Assembly (NCBI RefSeq): GCF_030936135.1
Contig: NC_082595.1
Span: 19,729,930-19,793,929, forward strand
Source of the DNA: Gavia stellata
Taxonomy: Eukaryota; Chordata; Aves; Gaviiformes; Gaviidae
DNA: 64,000 bases
Reading direction: 5' to 3'
Part shown: positions 38,701 to 53,700 of the stretch, piece by piece
Layout of the letters: each line of letters begins with the position of its first letter
Numbering within the stretch: the first letter of the stretch is position 1
The notes under the pieces: generated by a model
Seen by the model: only the letters and a program-made list of their open reading frames with translations
Told to the model about the DNA's origin: nothing
The model's database searches: none
Position numbers and translations under genes: made by a program

Positions 38701-41700
38701 AACTTAATCCAAAATAGTTTCTCTAGAAATCATATACAAAAAACCTTGCACCTGGCACAGATGGAACATTTATTCTGCAGTATCTTACAGAGAATAGGTG
38801 AAACTGCTCATTATATTTGCAGCCACTTGGTAAGGGAGAGAATAGCCTCCTACCTCTCCTTTCAGCTCATGAACAATCTCCACAGAGAGAAGGGTATCTC
38901 GTGGCAGCTCAGTTTTCAAATCCAGCTTTGTCCAGCGATCTGACTGGCGACCATCCCAGGTGTAGATCTGTGATTTCTGTGTGTAGAAGGCAGAGTCAGA
39001 TTCAGGGGGTGGAGGAGAGACCTCTAACTGTAGAGCAGCCCTCAGAGAATCTTTTTGTCCTAGGCTGTCACAGGCAGTTTCTTTGTCAGAAGTTTTAAGG
39101 AAGACCCTTAACCTCTACAGCAAAGGAACAAAACCACTTATTCTAATCTGCCAGTGACTTTTCATATCCGCACAAGGAGCCGGAAATAGAACACCTTTGA
39201 AAGTACAGTGAAGATAATTAGAGACACCAGTGAGAGTACAGGTCTCTGTGCAGGCTGCAACTACAAAAACAGGGTTAATTAGCGTGAAAAGCAGTGAAGT
39301 CAGAAGAAGGAAACATAAAATAACTAGCAGTGTCAGGGACTGCTGATGGGTATCCTTTCTGGCCTTTAAGGACAGGAAAGGATGGAATGAAACTACACGG
39401 CAGAATAGCAGCATTGAAATGAATAAGCAAAACTCCTGGACTGTTCTCAGCACTTACCCCTAGCCCCAAGAGGAACTTCTGCTCACTTCCAGACACCATA
39501 CACCGGTAATCTAACACTTGGCGGATTTTCTCCAGTGTGCTGGAATTCAGAGGAGTAGGTTTGTAACTGAAGGTATCGATGTCTGTGCCCTAAAGAGAAA
39601 AGTATGGAAAAGGCAAATCGGACAAAATACATCAACAGGTAGGTAAATGCAACTTCTACATGAAACGATAATTCAGGACTAGCTTCTTCGTCTCTTAATT
39701 CCTACAGGGAAAAGTTGTATTTGTATAAAAGGACTCAGAACAAGCTTCTGGGTAAGCTCTCACCTGGATCAGCTCAAAGAACTTGGACTTGGGATCTGAA
39801 GATGAAGGAGCAACACGAGCCTGATCAGGAATCTGAAAACAAATCCAAATGATTGGTAATAAGTGTTATTCTTTGGCATGTTCACAGGAACCTTTCTAGT
39901 TTCAATACACGACAGAACATCCTGCCCCCTGAAACTCATGCTCTTGGGATTCCAGTCGCTGGAGAGGTCATCTGGCAAATAAAAGGTCTCACACGTTTTG
40001 CAAATTTAGTGTAGGCATACCACATCTCACAGGAAACAATACGCAATTTCAGAAAGTTTCAGGCTAAACCTTTGATTTCATGCATGTTTCAATGAAATAC
40101 TGTTTCATCAAAGACAAACAATTAGCCTGTGAAATTGACTGCCATATCTATGGCACCACTGCAGTCAAAAGCTCAGGAAAGAGAAACTGCAGACTCATAA
40201 AACAAGACCTTTTGGAGAGCTCTGCTGCTTGGGAACTAGGTGCTCAGTTCACTCTGTGTATGATGAAATATTCTCAACTGCAGCAAAGAAGCCTGCTCAG
40301 TTAAGCCATACACATAATGAATCAGAAACATCCTGTTTGCTCACATAAACAGCTTGAAATGGTCTCTGACTTTCCCACAAGACAACGTATTAAACCTCTG
40401 GCTACAAAGTCCGAACTGTACTGCAGCTCTATTCTTGTTTCACCACAGCAAGGACACCTTCATGACCTCCCTGCTTGGCAGCTTACTTACCCCCCATAGC
40501 TGGAGACACTCCTTTCGGATTTCAGCCTGCCGTGGCTCAATCAGCGTCCTAGAGAAAGACAGCAGACTTAAGATGGTGAAACCTCCTTGCTCTTGCAGCA
40601 TTACATATCCCAGCCCTATAAAACTTGCATCTTTCAGTGTCTGGCTTGGGAACGACAAACATGGGCTGTTCCTCAACAGGTTACACAAAAGAGGATGCTG
40701 CCTTCCCTCCCCACCCTCCACCAATCTCCCGTCCCCTTGTTTAGCTTTGTTTCATGGTCTGCACTACTGATTAGCAGCCACCACTCCATCCCATAAGAGT
40801 ACCACTGGGCATCAATATTTTCAAGAAGTTATGTATTGGTATGAACTTATGGTAATCTCCAAGAGCTGGGTACATAGCCCTATTTACAAATAGCAATGAA
40901 GACCTGTTGAAGACCACACAAAAACCAGTGTCAATGTTAGGATTAACTCTTAGATAATTCCTTGCTACCAGACTCATTCAACTTGCTACGAAGTATTCTC
41001 TCTGAATGACATCTGAACAGAGAAGTCATGCCAGGGAAACAGCTATACATTGCAATGGCTTTAGCTTTATGTAAGAAATTCACGTCATAAACTTTACATA
41101 AGTCTAGGTATGTAACTTAGATGCTTTGAATTGCCCCTAGAAAATTAAGAGCTATGAACCACACCCAACTTACATAGAATTGAACATACCAGCTGGGAGG
41201 TACTTTTCTGCTTACATTCCTGCTAAGAAGCAGACCCACTTATGGTAATCAGAAATCATGCAATGCATGGAAGCCTTCTCAACAAGGGTGATAATAGACC
41301 ATCAACTTTCAGGATTCCTCCAGCCACCCACACGTTTCTGCAAATAACTCAGGCAGAGACACAAACTGAGCTGCCTAAAAGCACTATTCACTTTCCTGGC
41401 TCCAAAGGCCATGCCAAGTACCAGCTCAAACCAAGAACACATTAAAGAAGGGCAAAGCAATTCATTTATAGTAGGTTAATTTGGTCCTCACCAAAAGTCA
41501 GAGGAATGTACTCACGTGTCTTGAACAAAGGCACGAATTTTGGCTAGTGCCTTTATCTGAACTTTGCAGTGGCTGAAAGAGAGGACAAGTTTCAGTCAGG
41601 GAGCAAGTTAATCACTACCAAGATTGTTCTACTGTTCAAAACAAGGAAGAGTGCTGGGACAACAGGAGGAAGCCCATCTGATCCTCAGAGCAGTGACGGA

Positions 41701-44700
41701 TCATTGCCAACACGATTCAAAGTGACAGCAAGACCATCGGAAAGAACTAGGCAGTAGCCTCCTTTCCTTTCTACACAGTACTCAGAGGCCAAACAGTCAC
41801 TAACAGTATACAGCATTTCTCTCCGCACAGGGTCCCTCTGCTCTGTTAAGCCTCTCAGGGAACAAAAGCAGAGCAGTGTAGCAGCATCAACAAGTACCTC
41901 CATGAGTGCAAGAAGCTACAACTGAAAGCCATGTCGGTTAACCTGCCTACAGCCAGCAACCCTCATTGCCCATGGGCACTCACTTTTCATTGGACTGGAC
42001 AATGTAATCATAGAAATCCTGGTCGCCTTTGATCACATTCAGTGGGACAACAAGATTCACATCCACATCAGAGTTGCGCAGCTGGTTGAGTCTGATGTTC
42101 ACCATGAAGAGATAGTCCCGCACGTCATCAATCCCTAGCTTTAATCCTTTGCATATCACGTACCTGCAGAGCAAGGCAGCGAGATCATGTGGGTTCAGTT
42201 CTCCCACACACACAATTTTCCTGACACACTCCTATTATCAGGACAGTTTCCCAAATCCCAGGAATTCTTTCCTACTGGGTATCCCTAGGGAGGTCTCACT
42301 ATACATTTTCTACACTCTGGAAAGATTTTTTTTTTTCAATGGGCTTGAGTTTCCCACAGATCTCCCTCAAGTAGTAAATCAATTCTGCTAAACTTGACAG
42401 GTACAACGATAACACGCATAATATGCTCTAGCTTTACTGGAACCGTGGTTGCTTCATGCAAAACAGAATTTGTTACATATTTTGTTCCACTGCTTTCTCC
42501 CTGGAAGGGTAATTTGGCAAATATCTTCTTTACCTTGTCAAACGCTGTGATTTGCTAAGCATCTAAAATGTTTCCTCCTCCAAGACAGTTGGCAATTGAG
42601 GCAGGTCACAGAGCTTCCACTAGACCTACCCAAATCCATCTATCACTGTATTCAGAGGACAGGGTTTCTGTAGTAGTCCCTCATGCTCAAGAATCTCACC
42701 TCTCTGAGTTAGCAGGGCGGCTTGTCACAGGTTTAAAGATGCACACTCGCTCAAAGCAGCAATACAGCAGATAAACAAGTCCCACACTGAATGGAGTAAA
42801 CAGGTCAAAGGTTTTGCAGACAAAATGTCCTCCTGGAAAAAAAGAAAGAGAGGAAGCATGCAGATACAAGCAAATTATAAGGAAATAAGGAGATACCAGG
42901 CACCTCGATAACTTTCTCTTCTGCAGAACTGGTAAGAGCGTTTTGGTACAATTAAACAGCACCTAAAACATATTCATGAAGTGGGCCAATGGGGCTCCAT
43001 GAACCATCTTCTCCATATCTCTGCAGCAAAGAGAAAAAGCATTTCCCTGACCAAGATCAAATCAGTACACATGCTGTCTCATGAGCAAACCTTCTATCCA
43101 CCCCCCATCCTCCCCTTCCAGGCCCAAACTGTGCCCATGGCAGCATGCTATGCAAAAGCCTCAACAGAAGAGGAACTCTGATATATGCTACAAGAAACCT
43201 CAGGCTGGAGGAGAAAACTAACAGATGTTACCTAAACAGAATAACTCGCCATCTAGAAAGAAAAGAGTCTATGTCAGCCCTTGCCTTCAAACAAGAATCC
43301 CAATTTCCCCAAGCAAAAAGCAGTCAGTCTTACAGAGTTGTTATCTACCCAGACAGGAAAGACTTAAGTTTGCTCCTTTTACCATATCACATTTGAGACT
43401 ACTGCTAAGTAGATCATTGCCTCAGGTGCTTCTAAAGATAGGGCACAAAATAAATGGTAACATAATGAGCGTTTTTATCTTCTGCGTCAGTGCCAAATGC
43501 TAACTAAACCTCAGCAGAAGAGAGGAGCCATCAAAACCAGATACAGCTGTAATGTCCATCATTTGGCAACAATGAGGTACAGCTAAGACAATGTGAGACA
43601 TCATCTTGTTCTGATCGTAGAAATGCCAGATTTAAAGGAGAAAAGTCACAAGTTAGAGGGAAGGATGAACTGGATAAACACCACTCTGTTCCAACCAGCC
43701 TGCTGGAATATTCAGGAAGCAGTTGGTCTAGCTAGTGCCACAAAATTCAGATATACTGTCCAGCTACCACACTAGTGACCTTAGCCCAAGACAGCTACAT
43801 AACGACACATTGCAAGAGCTTTAAACTAATGAATTTTATCTCATGCTTTTAAATAAAAGCAAAATAGACATAGATAATGTTCTTTTTCTGCCCCAGTTCT
43901 CTTAGCTTTGTGACAACCATTGCAGGATGTATGCGTACGCACTCAATTCTGTGCAACTTAGCCTCACTGCAGAGCAGACTTCATGGCACGTTAATAAAAA
44001 TTGTACGGCATCCTTCCGCAATGCTAACCACACCTTAGAGAAGGAGGAAGAAGTTTAATGCGTAAAACATACCTGTCCGGACAATGGACAGTGCTGTAAG
44101 GAACTGGCAAAGCATGAGCTGTTTGCTTAGGATTTCTTGCAGATTCTCCTGACCCTCCACTGAGAAACCCTGCAAAGCACATAGTATATGATTAGTATCT
44201 CCACAAATCTGTTGGTCAAGCAAAGGATTCTGTACAGCTCAATCATGGAATCATGGTAATTTCTGTTTCTTTAAGACAGAAAACACTGCCACCAGGAATT
44301 TCAATGACAAACCTTGAAGAATTGCATATTGTAACTACAGACACATGTCCTACTATATGCAGACTGAGGTATCAGTTTTGGTCATTAGTGCATGAAGAAA
44401 AAGAAATGGACCAACCCCATCAGCCATTAAGAAATGCACTCCCTTGTGATCAGTATTGTCCAAAACAAAATTCCGGAAAGCAGTAATGTTCTCTGGGCGA
44501 GTGATATCTCCATCTCCATCAATCCCTCCCTCTCCTAAGGGGAAAAGAGGAAACAATTACTAACACGTTTGCAAGTACAGACAAAAGATCAGTATGTGCC
44601 GGTGATTTATTGTATTCAATCAACATTTACTCAGAAATTACATAGACCTTGATAGACGAATAAGCATTAACACATTCACTTGTTCACCACCGATGCTTGT

Positions 44701-47700
44701 TAATTTAGGAAAATTATTCAGATTGTGTGGTCAGGGCTAAACAAAACCATATAAAAACCATGCTCAAATGATGAGTTGTACATTAGCCTCAGCAAAAGAA
44801 AAATCATTCACTGCCCTCCCCTGAGATGAGAGCTGACTACACGACAACATAATGTTGTCATTGAAGTAGGAATGACACATAGCTGAACCTACTAAAAACG
44901 TAAGATTCAATCTCACTGCACAGGTCACCTGTTAATAACATGTTTTTACAGACAAGACAAAATTATTTACATTGTGCATTGGCAACCTTCTACTAAGAAT
45001 TCAAATAATTCCAAAGAAACACAATACTCTATTTCCAAACACAATGTAATCTGGAATTTAAAAAAGCAACCCCAAAAAAACCCTGTGAACAAGTTTATAA
45101 AGGGAGTAGGGAAAGGGAAAAGGGTTTGTGCATGAATGTTCACACAGTTTTCCCATATGGTTCTTTTTAAAGAGAGGTACATTGTCCCCCAGGTTGGTGT
45201 TTTAGAAAGCTGATGTAAGGTGTATTCTAGAGCTCACCAGTTCTGACTTTGAAGAAGCCTGAAGTTCCATTTGGTATTAGTCCCTATAAATCTTCTGCAA
45301 CTACAGCTTCTATTAACTGAACTGGAAGACTAGAAAGCAGCAGAGATCAGGATGCATGATAGCGCTTTGATAACTAAATTTCTCATCAATCATCCTGTCA
45401 ATAAGTGAAGTGACACTAGAATTTGTTACCATTCTTCACAACCCAAGTATCACGGCAGTCTACTTCCTTCCCATCACTGAAAGAGAGTTTGTACACATCT
45501 CACTAGACTTTCTTGATCCTTTTCTGTCTGTTACGCTATAAAATGCAGAGTCATTGGGCTATTCATTTGTCCAGGTATCTCCTTCTCTCCATACAAACAC
45601 CAGTTTTCAGTGAGTTATGAAGATCCAAATGCTGCAACCGTTAGAACAATGTGTTTATCTGCCTTGCTGCCCTTGCCATGAGCCTTCTCTTTAACAGATC
45701 TAATCCTGAAGCACTAACCATTCCCTAAGAGTTCATGGTCAGGTGTCAAAAGTGGCAGTCAAGTTGTGGAGGGGGAAAAAAAAAAAGCACAACAGAAAAG
45801 CAAATCCTCTTCTCTACAAGACAGTCACACTCAAGTTTCCTTTATACAGTCTGAAATAAGAAGCAGGAATACTAGCAATGCTTGTATTTCCCTTCCTGTT
45901 CCTAGAGGTTATGCAGATAGAGGGCTCAAACATATCAGCAAGCTTAACAAGTTACCATCCATGAGGTGAGATGCAGCAATTGCCTGTGTACACCTGCTTA
46001 GTCTGTCTCAAAGCAAGATAAAACATGTTAGCTTAAACCTCTTTGAATTAAGAAGCTCATTTACTCACAGTGATTCAGACGCAGCCTTTAGCCCGAATCT
46101 GGTTTATTTACCTTTACTAAGAGCCCACAATCAATTATCAAAGCAGAGCTAGGGAGGTCTGATATAGAAGCATACTGCCAGTCAGGCAAGTAAGGTTTCT
46201 CTCTCTGGCTCTGATAACAGATATTCGGGCAAGTCAGTGGGGTGGAGCACCTCCCCATGAGGACAGGCTAGGAGAGCTGAGGTTGTTTAGCCTAGAGAAG
46301 AGAAGGCTCCGGGGAGACCTTATAGCAGCCTTCCAGTACTTAAAGGGGGGGCCTACAGGAAAGATGGGGAGGGACTCTTTATTAGAGAGTGTAGTGATAG
46401 GATGAGGGTAACTGTTTTAAACTGAAAGATGGTAAATTTAGATTAGATATTAGGAAGAAATTCTTTACTGTGAGGGTGGTGAGACACTGGAAAAGATTGC
46501 CCAGAGAAGTTGTGGATGCCTCCTCCCTGGAAGTGTTCAAGGCCAGATTGGATGAGGCTTTGAGCAACCCGATCTAGTGGAAGGTATCCCTGCCCATGGC
46601 ATGGGGGTTGGAACTAGATGATTTTTAAGGTCACTTCCAACCCAAACCAACCTATGATTCTATGATAAGTCATCTCACTCACTGTGTTTCAGGCTGACAT
46701 CAGTGAAGTGGGAAAAATACCGTCAAGCAACCTTAAAGTACTCCACAATTTTCAGATAAGCAAAGCACTCAATTATCAACTATTACAATGGGACACACAT
46801 TCCCAGGGCAGACTAGAAATATGTGCAGAAATGTGACTTGATATGCAAGCTCACCAATCTCAACCCCTTTCTCAGATGACACCCCCCTTCTACCTTGCAA
46901 AACAGTACCCTATAAACAGGCTTCTCTTAGATCCCCACGCTGGTATCAATACCAGCCCTGCAACTGATACAGAGAGGCTGCAGCATAAGCAAAAACATCA
47001 GGTAACACTCACGCATGCACTACATACCATAATAAGGTTCAAAGAGCTCACTGGAAGCAGAATAGAAGTCCTCTAGTTTAAAATCATTTGGTCCTTTCAA
47101 AGTCATGCCAAAGCCTTTCGCATGCCACTTTCGCCTCCACAAGACGTACTCGGAGAAGCCTCCAGGACCAGCACACACATCAGCAAAGTAGAGCAGCTCT
47201 GCATCCCGCTCCTTTATCAAGGGCCTCTGCAAATAGAAACTGAGGAAGTTCTACTGACCCAGTAACGGCCCCCAACAGTCAAACCAGAGACACCATAAAC
47301 TGCACTACTCGGGCAGAGAAGTCTCTTTCAAGCACCTGTTTTCCCAGCTAGTATCCTAAGGATTCTCCTTTCTCCCCACCTTCTCCATTCTCTGAGAAAG
47401 CACTGCTATTTGAAAGTTAAATAGAGGCCCTCACCCCATGGAAGTCCTTAGGGTTTGTAAACATGTAGTCAAAGACATGGTCCATATTTGCCATCTTCAT
47501 TGCAGCCCTGTGAACACATAAATAGGGACCTATTAAGTTTCAACCTTGGCTCCCAAGGCTGAAAGTGGACATAAATGGGAAAGGGACTACACTGCCAAAA
47601 GTTCTGCAAACCTGTTCAGGAAGAAGACTCCACGGATCATCTCATAGGGGTTAGATCTTGTTCGGGCTCGACGCATTTCTTCTCCATCCAGCTCATCAAA

Positions 47701-50700
47701 TACACTCTGCACAAACAGAAACAAAATTGAGCTGGACCTGGTGAATGCTTGAGGTATAGGTAGGCATGAGCGTTTCCTATCCTCATGCTTCTCTCTCCTT
47801 AGACAGCAAACTCCGTGCAGGGTTTGTTTCACAACTACAGAATGTTTTTCCAACACATAACAATATTCACTCTTCTTCCAAGTCACCCCAGTTCTCAAGC
47901 AAATTTAGTGACACCAGAGAATTCTGTACTGATAGCTCCAGAGCCTGATAACATGGTTAGCCACCTCAAAAGCAGTCACAGCCTACGGTATTTCTCTCAC
48001 ACATATATACACTCTCACACTCTACTGCAATTTACAAGGGCGTGATAAAACTAGGAGTGAAGATGGAGCACACAAGAAAAGAAAGGGAGCTTATTTCCTT
48101 AGCTTATTCAAGTCTTCAGCCTTTCAGTTGACCTAACTAAGAAAGGGAGACTGTTTTCATTAATCTCTTTGAATGCTGATGTGCAAAACAGGTTGCTGAA
48201 CAGACAGTAACAACCAGGATGTGTGGTCACACTAGTGGCATGGAGGTGCAAAAGGATGTTCTGAGCTCCTGCCAATCACCTAAGTAAACTACTCAATCCC
48301 CTTCAATCATTTATTTCACTTGCTTCCTCAAAACTTCAGTTCCTCTCTAAAGAAGGGGACTCACCTTGCACTGCAGGACATTACGTAAAAGCTCTTCACT
48401 ACAGAACTCTGTCTCATCTTCAATCACCATCTTCCTCTGGAACATGAAGAGAACACAGATTAGCAAATGTGGTATCAGTCATTTCAGAATGCGACCCGTA
48501 CCAGTGATGAAGGTTGCCAACCACATACTACGCTGTATTAGCAAAAGTGTAGCCAGCAGGCTGAGGAATTATTCTCCCCTATTCCACATCTTGAGACCAC
48601 ATGTGGAATACTGCATCCAGTTTAGCACTTCCCAATACAAGACAGCAATACTGGAGCAAGCCAAGCAAAAGGGCCACCAAGATGACGAGGGTGCAGAAGC
48701 ACCTGGTGTACGAGAAGAGGCCAAGGGAACAGTTTGTTCAGAATGGAGAAAGGAAGATCCTATTGCTGTGTACAAGTACCTAATGGCAGGAAATAGAGAA
48801 GACTGATCTAGACTCTCCTCAGAGATGGACAGAGATAGGACAAGAAACAATGGATGCAAGCTGCAACACGAAAAACGCCAGTTCGCTATATGGAAATTTT
48901 CTTTTGCCGACTGGGTTAACAAACACTGAAACAGATGCCCAAACACGTGGTGAGATTTCCATCCATGGAGACACTCAAAATTCAACCAAACAAGGCCTTG
49001 AGCAACTTGATCTAGTTGGACCTCCTTTAAGCAGGAAGCTGCACTAGCAATCTCCAGAGGTTCCCTCCAGCCTAGGTTATTCTACAACTCTTTGACAAGG
49101 CAGTTGTTTCAGGCCGAGTAGTCTTGCACCTTCTTAGGCTGGTAAGTACTGGGATCTAAAAAAATTACCTTCCCCACAGTCATCCACTCCTTCAGCTCCT
49201 GGGCATCAGGGATTTCCGTGGTACACTCGAGGCACCAGTCCACCTCCTCATAGGCACTAGGCTGCAAACACAAGACACAGTAACAGTCAAAGACATTTTT
49301 GCTAGCAAAATATAACAACTGACTGCTCCCAAAAATTTGCCTCCCAATCCCAGCATGAGGGGTTATGCCATGACTTTAGGGCTAACCATATAGTTTTGTT
49401 CTCCTAGTCTAAAACATATCTTATTTGCTTGGATTTAAAATAAAATTAAAAAAATTCCACAAAACAAAAAGATCACGACCAAAAAAACCCCACACCATTT
49501 TCATCTCATTAGAGTATGATGAATGATCAAGACATAAAGCAAAAGCCTAGTACTCTCAAGGTACATTTTAGAGACATTGCAAAAGAGACAGCTGTCGAAA
49601 AAACCCACACTTCCTGATGGTACTTTATACATCCTTCCTCCCAGTTCTTTTCAAAAGGCCCCTTCATTCCACAACTAATTCAAGCTTCAAACAATTTTTA
49701 TCATCTTGGGAAGGAATTGTTTTAGCAGTTAAGATCAAAGTGTGCTACTCCTCCACAAAGAGAGGCTGCCAAGATCTACTAACTTTCTTATATTTATTAC
49801 ATTAGTATCATCCACAAGGGTTAATCGCACGTAACACTTAACTGCTGTGAGCTGTAGAAAGACACTGGAGAATGAGACCTAAACCAATGAATCTACAGAA
49901 CAGGTCCCAAATTCCTGGCTCTCAAGGAATAACCTCTGATATTATTTCTTTGAATTGTTTTCAGCAGTTGGAAAGGAAAGCAAAGTACTGTAACATGCAC
50001 CATACATGACTTGATAAGCATTGCTGCCCTTAACTAACAATAGCTGGGACTTTCTGGCTTAATGTCCAGCTGCCAGATCCCTAGGATTAGGTGTTGTGGT
50101 TTGTTTTTTTCCTTTTTAAACAAAAACATACAGAAGCTATTTCACAACAAATATCAAAACCGGGCTTTACTTTCCTGACAACATCTATTTCTATTTCCCA
50201 ATTTTCTTCCCTGTTGAAAAGCTTGACAAGACACAGGAATAGAACATCTGAGCATTTTATTTGGGACTATTAAACATACCCAGGAAAGAATTAAAAAAAA
50301 AATTACCTATACAGGCACGAAAAATTATATGCAAAATAAAAATGGTAAACCTAAAAAGGCTTGATAACAATTTTCAATCACATTCACTACTGCAAACTCG
50401 GAAACAAATCCTACACACCACAGCAACGATCCACCTGAAACTGATTTGGTGCCAGAACATTAATACATGTGACAGAAAACAAGTTTTGCCATGCTGTTCT
50501 GGGACAAAATAAGGCCTGAGTCTACCCAGCAGAGCCACTTGATGGTAGCCAGTTGTATCAGACAACACTAAACATCATTCCCAGAGGGCAAATCCTGAAC
50601 ACAGCAACACAAAAGGGATTCAAAATAGGAAGTACTTACCTCTGGCTCATCCTGCCAATCAATATTGAGCTCCCCGTCAAATCCTTTGAGAGTCAGCCCA

Positions 50701-53700
50701 AAGCCTCTCCTTCCCTTCTGATTGGAGGCCTCAACAATATCCTTCCTGCCTTGGCCATATTTTCCCAGACCTTCTCCTTCCCGGAAACCCATCTTGGCCT
50801 ACAAAGAAAGCAAAGGGAGCACACTGAGGCAAGTGGACTTGAGTTTATATACTACTACTGGGATCAAAGAGTAGCAGGTAAAATGACACATGACCCTGAA
50901 GTGACTTGAAGACATTGAGCATTTTTATGCTCAGTTATGGCTTAATACCGAGTTCACTTCACTGAGGCAGGACGCAAAAGAACTAGATCTAAAGAATGAT
51001 GTTTGAAAAGACAGCAAATTACAAAAGGTTCAGTGATGCGGGAACAGCCTGCTCAGAGGGCACAGGGAGAAGCAGTGAGGAGCCTGGAGCCATTCATCAC
51101 TGTGTTCATTAGGTGTAGAAGGTTCCTAAAACAAAAGACTCTGGCACAGGAAAAAATTCATGTTGTGATGATATTCTTTGTTGTGAACATGCAGTCACAT
51201 ACATTTCAAGCATCAGTTAAAACTTCACCTAAAACTCAGAGGAGGAATGCAAGACACACTGCTCCTGAAACACGTTCCCATCTCTTAGGTTCAAAGAAAT
51301 ATATTCATTAACTACTACTTTTTCAGATTTTTCTCTTCATAAATTTTAGCAACAAGAGACCAACAACAAAAAGCATGAATGCAGTCAATTTCACTCCCTC
51401 CAGTACACATCTACAAGACAGTAAGTAAGTAAAAGACTTGAGGATTAAGTTTCACTCTGAACAAATAAATTTTCCATATAGTCCCTCCTGTAAAAAGCAA
51501 CAAAACCATTGATTATTACCAATCAGTATGAGAAACACCACAAGAATATCAGACAGGTTTTATACAAAGGTACATGGTGGTTTCCCTTTGCTACCTGGCT
51601 CTTAATCAGACCTTGAAATACGCACACCAAATGTGACAGCCACTGAGCCTGTTATACACCGGTTTTCTGAGGACAGAATTTTGAACCTCTAGTAACCAAG
51701 GACTCTTTTCCTTTTACTTACCTAATGCTACCAAATCATTCAACCAGACTTCATATCACATCAATCTTTATATTCAAATGTATGAGGCCTTACAAACAAA
51801 AGCCTCCTGAATTCAGTAGTAAAAGCTCCTGTATTGTGCTGATAGAAAGCACACATCCTAATTGGCCCAGGAGAGAACTCTCCAACTGAAAGATAGTCTT
51901 GTGCTAGAATCAGCAAACTGCAGCCCAGTGCCAAAAATGCATGTGGACAGATTCTGAATGATCAGCAATAGGATTTATCTACAGAGAGGCACAATCAGCA
52001 ACTCTCAGCCTCTGGATCCCACCGAGTTTTGAATTCAGCAAGAGCTGAACGTTCCTTTTTCATGTAGAGGTACGACCCTGCTGGTCAGCAGCATTCCACC
52101 TCCTTGAGAGGCAGTGTCTGCCTGTTCCCAACCCTAGTAGCAGCTAGCACTTCCCAGCTTCTACTAGAAGACTGAACTTTTAACTTGGCAAAGGCAGGTA
52201 CAAGCAGGCCTACCACCATGGAAAGATTGCTGATCCCTGCTCCTGCGAGTACAGCACCAGCACAGAACAAAAGGAGTCCTGAATTCAGTCCCCCATTGAG
52301 TCCCAAACTTCCTGTCACATTTCAAGTAATACATAGCTATACACCTCATCTTCTCTGCTGCCCTTGGAAGTAACGTTTTTGTTTCTGTTATCAAGGATGG
52401 AAATTCTTTCAGGATTATGAAAATACCATACACCACAGCATCAAAGTTTGCATCAGGAAATAAGTGTAACAGCATGCACCGAAAGAGACTCCTCTTGTCT
52501 TCAGCCTACTATTGCCTTTAAACTCAGGAACAAGTTGCCGAATTTGGGACTACCGTAAGAAGAGACAGACAACTATTTTCTTAGAACATCCTAAAAGTAC
52601 TTTCTTCCCCACACTAACACTGTGCAGTCAAGCAGTGAGCGATCACCATCAAAATTTAGTTGTCACAGTCATTATCGTTCACAACTCCCTGCCTTTCCAA
52701 GAAATTTCCAGACCTACATAAAGCAGAGTGGCACTACTTGAAAGAAAAAGTACCACCTTAATTATTAAGGTAATAATTTTACAAGAATATGCCAGCCAGC
52801 CTCCAAAACCAAACAAATTAACGTTAATTACAGAATTTGTTACTGCCTTTCTTAACTCAAGCATTGCAAAACATCACATGGTAGGACTCTTTTCAAGCTC
52901 AGCAAGCTGCCTGACCCAGAGATCTTTCCCTTCACATTCACCTCCCTGCTCCTAGGCCTTGAACATGAATGAACTTTCTTTTTTAACAGATGCCCTTCAA
53001 CCAAGCTCTCTCAGCCTCCCCCAATTGCTCAGTAGCTGGCTCAAAGAAGCAGAGAACCCTATTACAAGGAGAATAAGAATCAAAATATCTTAAAACAGAC
53101 TGGTCTTTTCACTTTGCTCTCATCAGGTCTTAATCGTTTGGTCCAAAACTATTTTGACCTACCATGAGCTTTTGGGAGACACTGTTATACATTGAGTAGC
53201 GAGATGAAGTACCCTCCACAAGAGAGTCTTGTTTGAACTCATTGCTGAAGACTGGTCTTTTTTCATCGCTCTCACTGTCAGACCCACTGCTGCTACTGGA
53301 AGACTCTGAAAACAAAAAAAGTGAGAAAAGTAAGTATGAAAATAAAAAGAAAATGGAAGAAAGGCATCTCAGTAATCACATTAAGAACTATACAGTGTGA
53401 CTCATTAAATCCTCTCAACACGCACACAGAGAGGACACTTCAGTATCTCAAAAGTGCTACAGGAAGCACGCAGGTTTAATACAAAACACCCCATGGAACC
53501 AACACCTGGTTATCCGCCCCTTTGTCTCATGGACGCACACAACCTCTCTCTGAGCCAATGGATTCCAGGCCTCTCAAAGGGCCAGGCAAACCGCATTACA
53601 GCAGCGGAGCAGGCCAAAGCATAACCACGATAGTACACTATGGTGTGCCTGACCTTTGCAATGATCCTGAGGAGCTGAGAAAGTCCACAGAGATTCTCTC

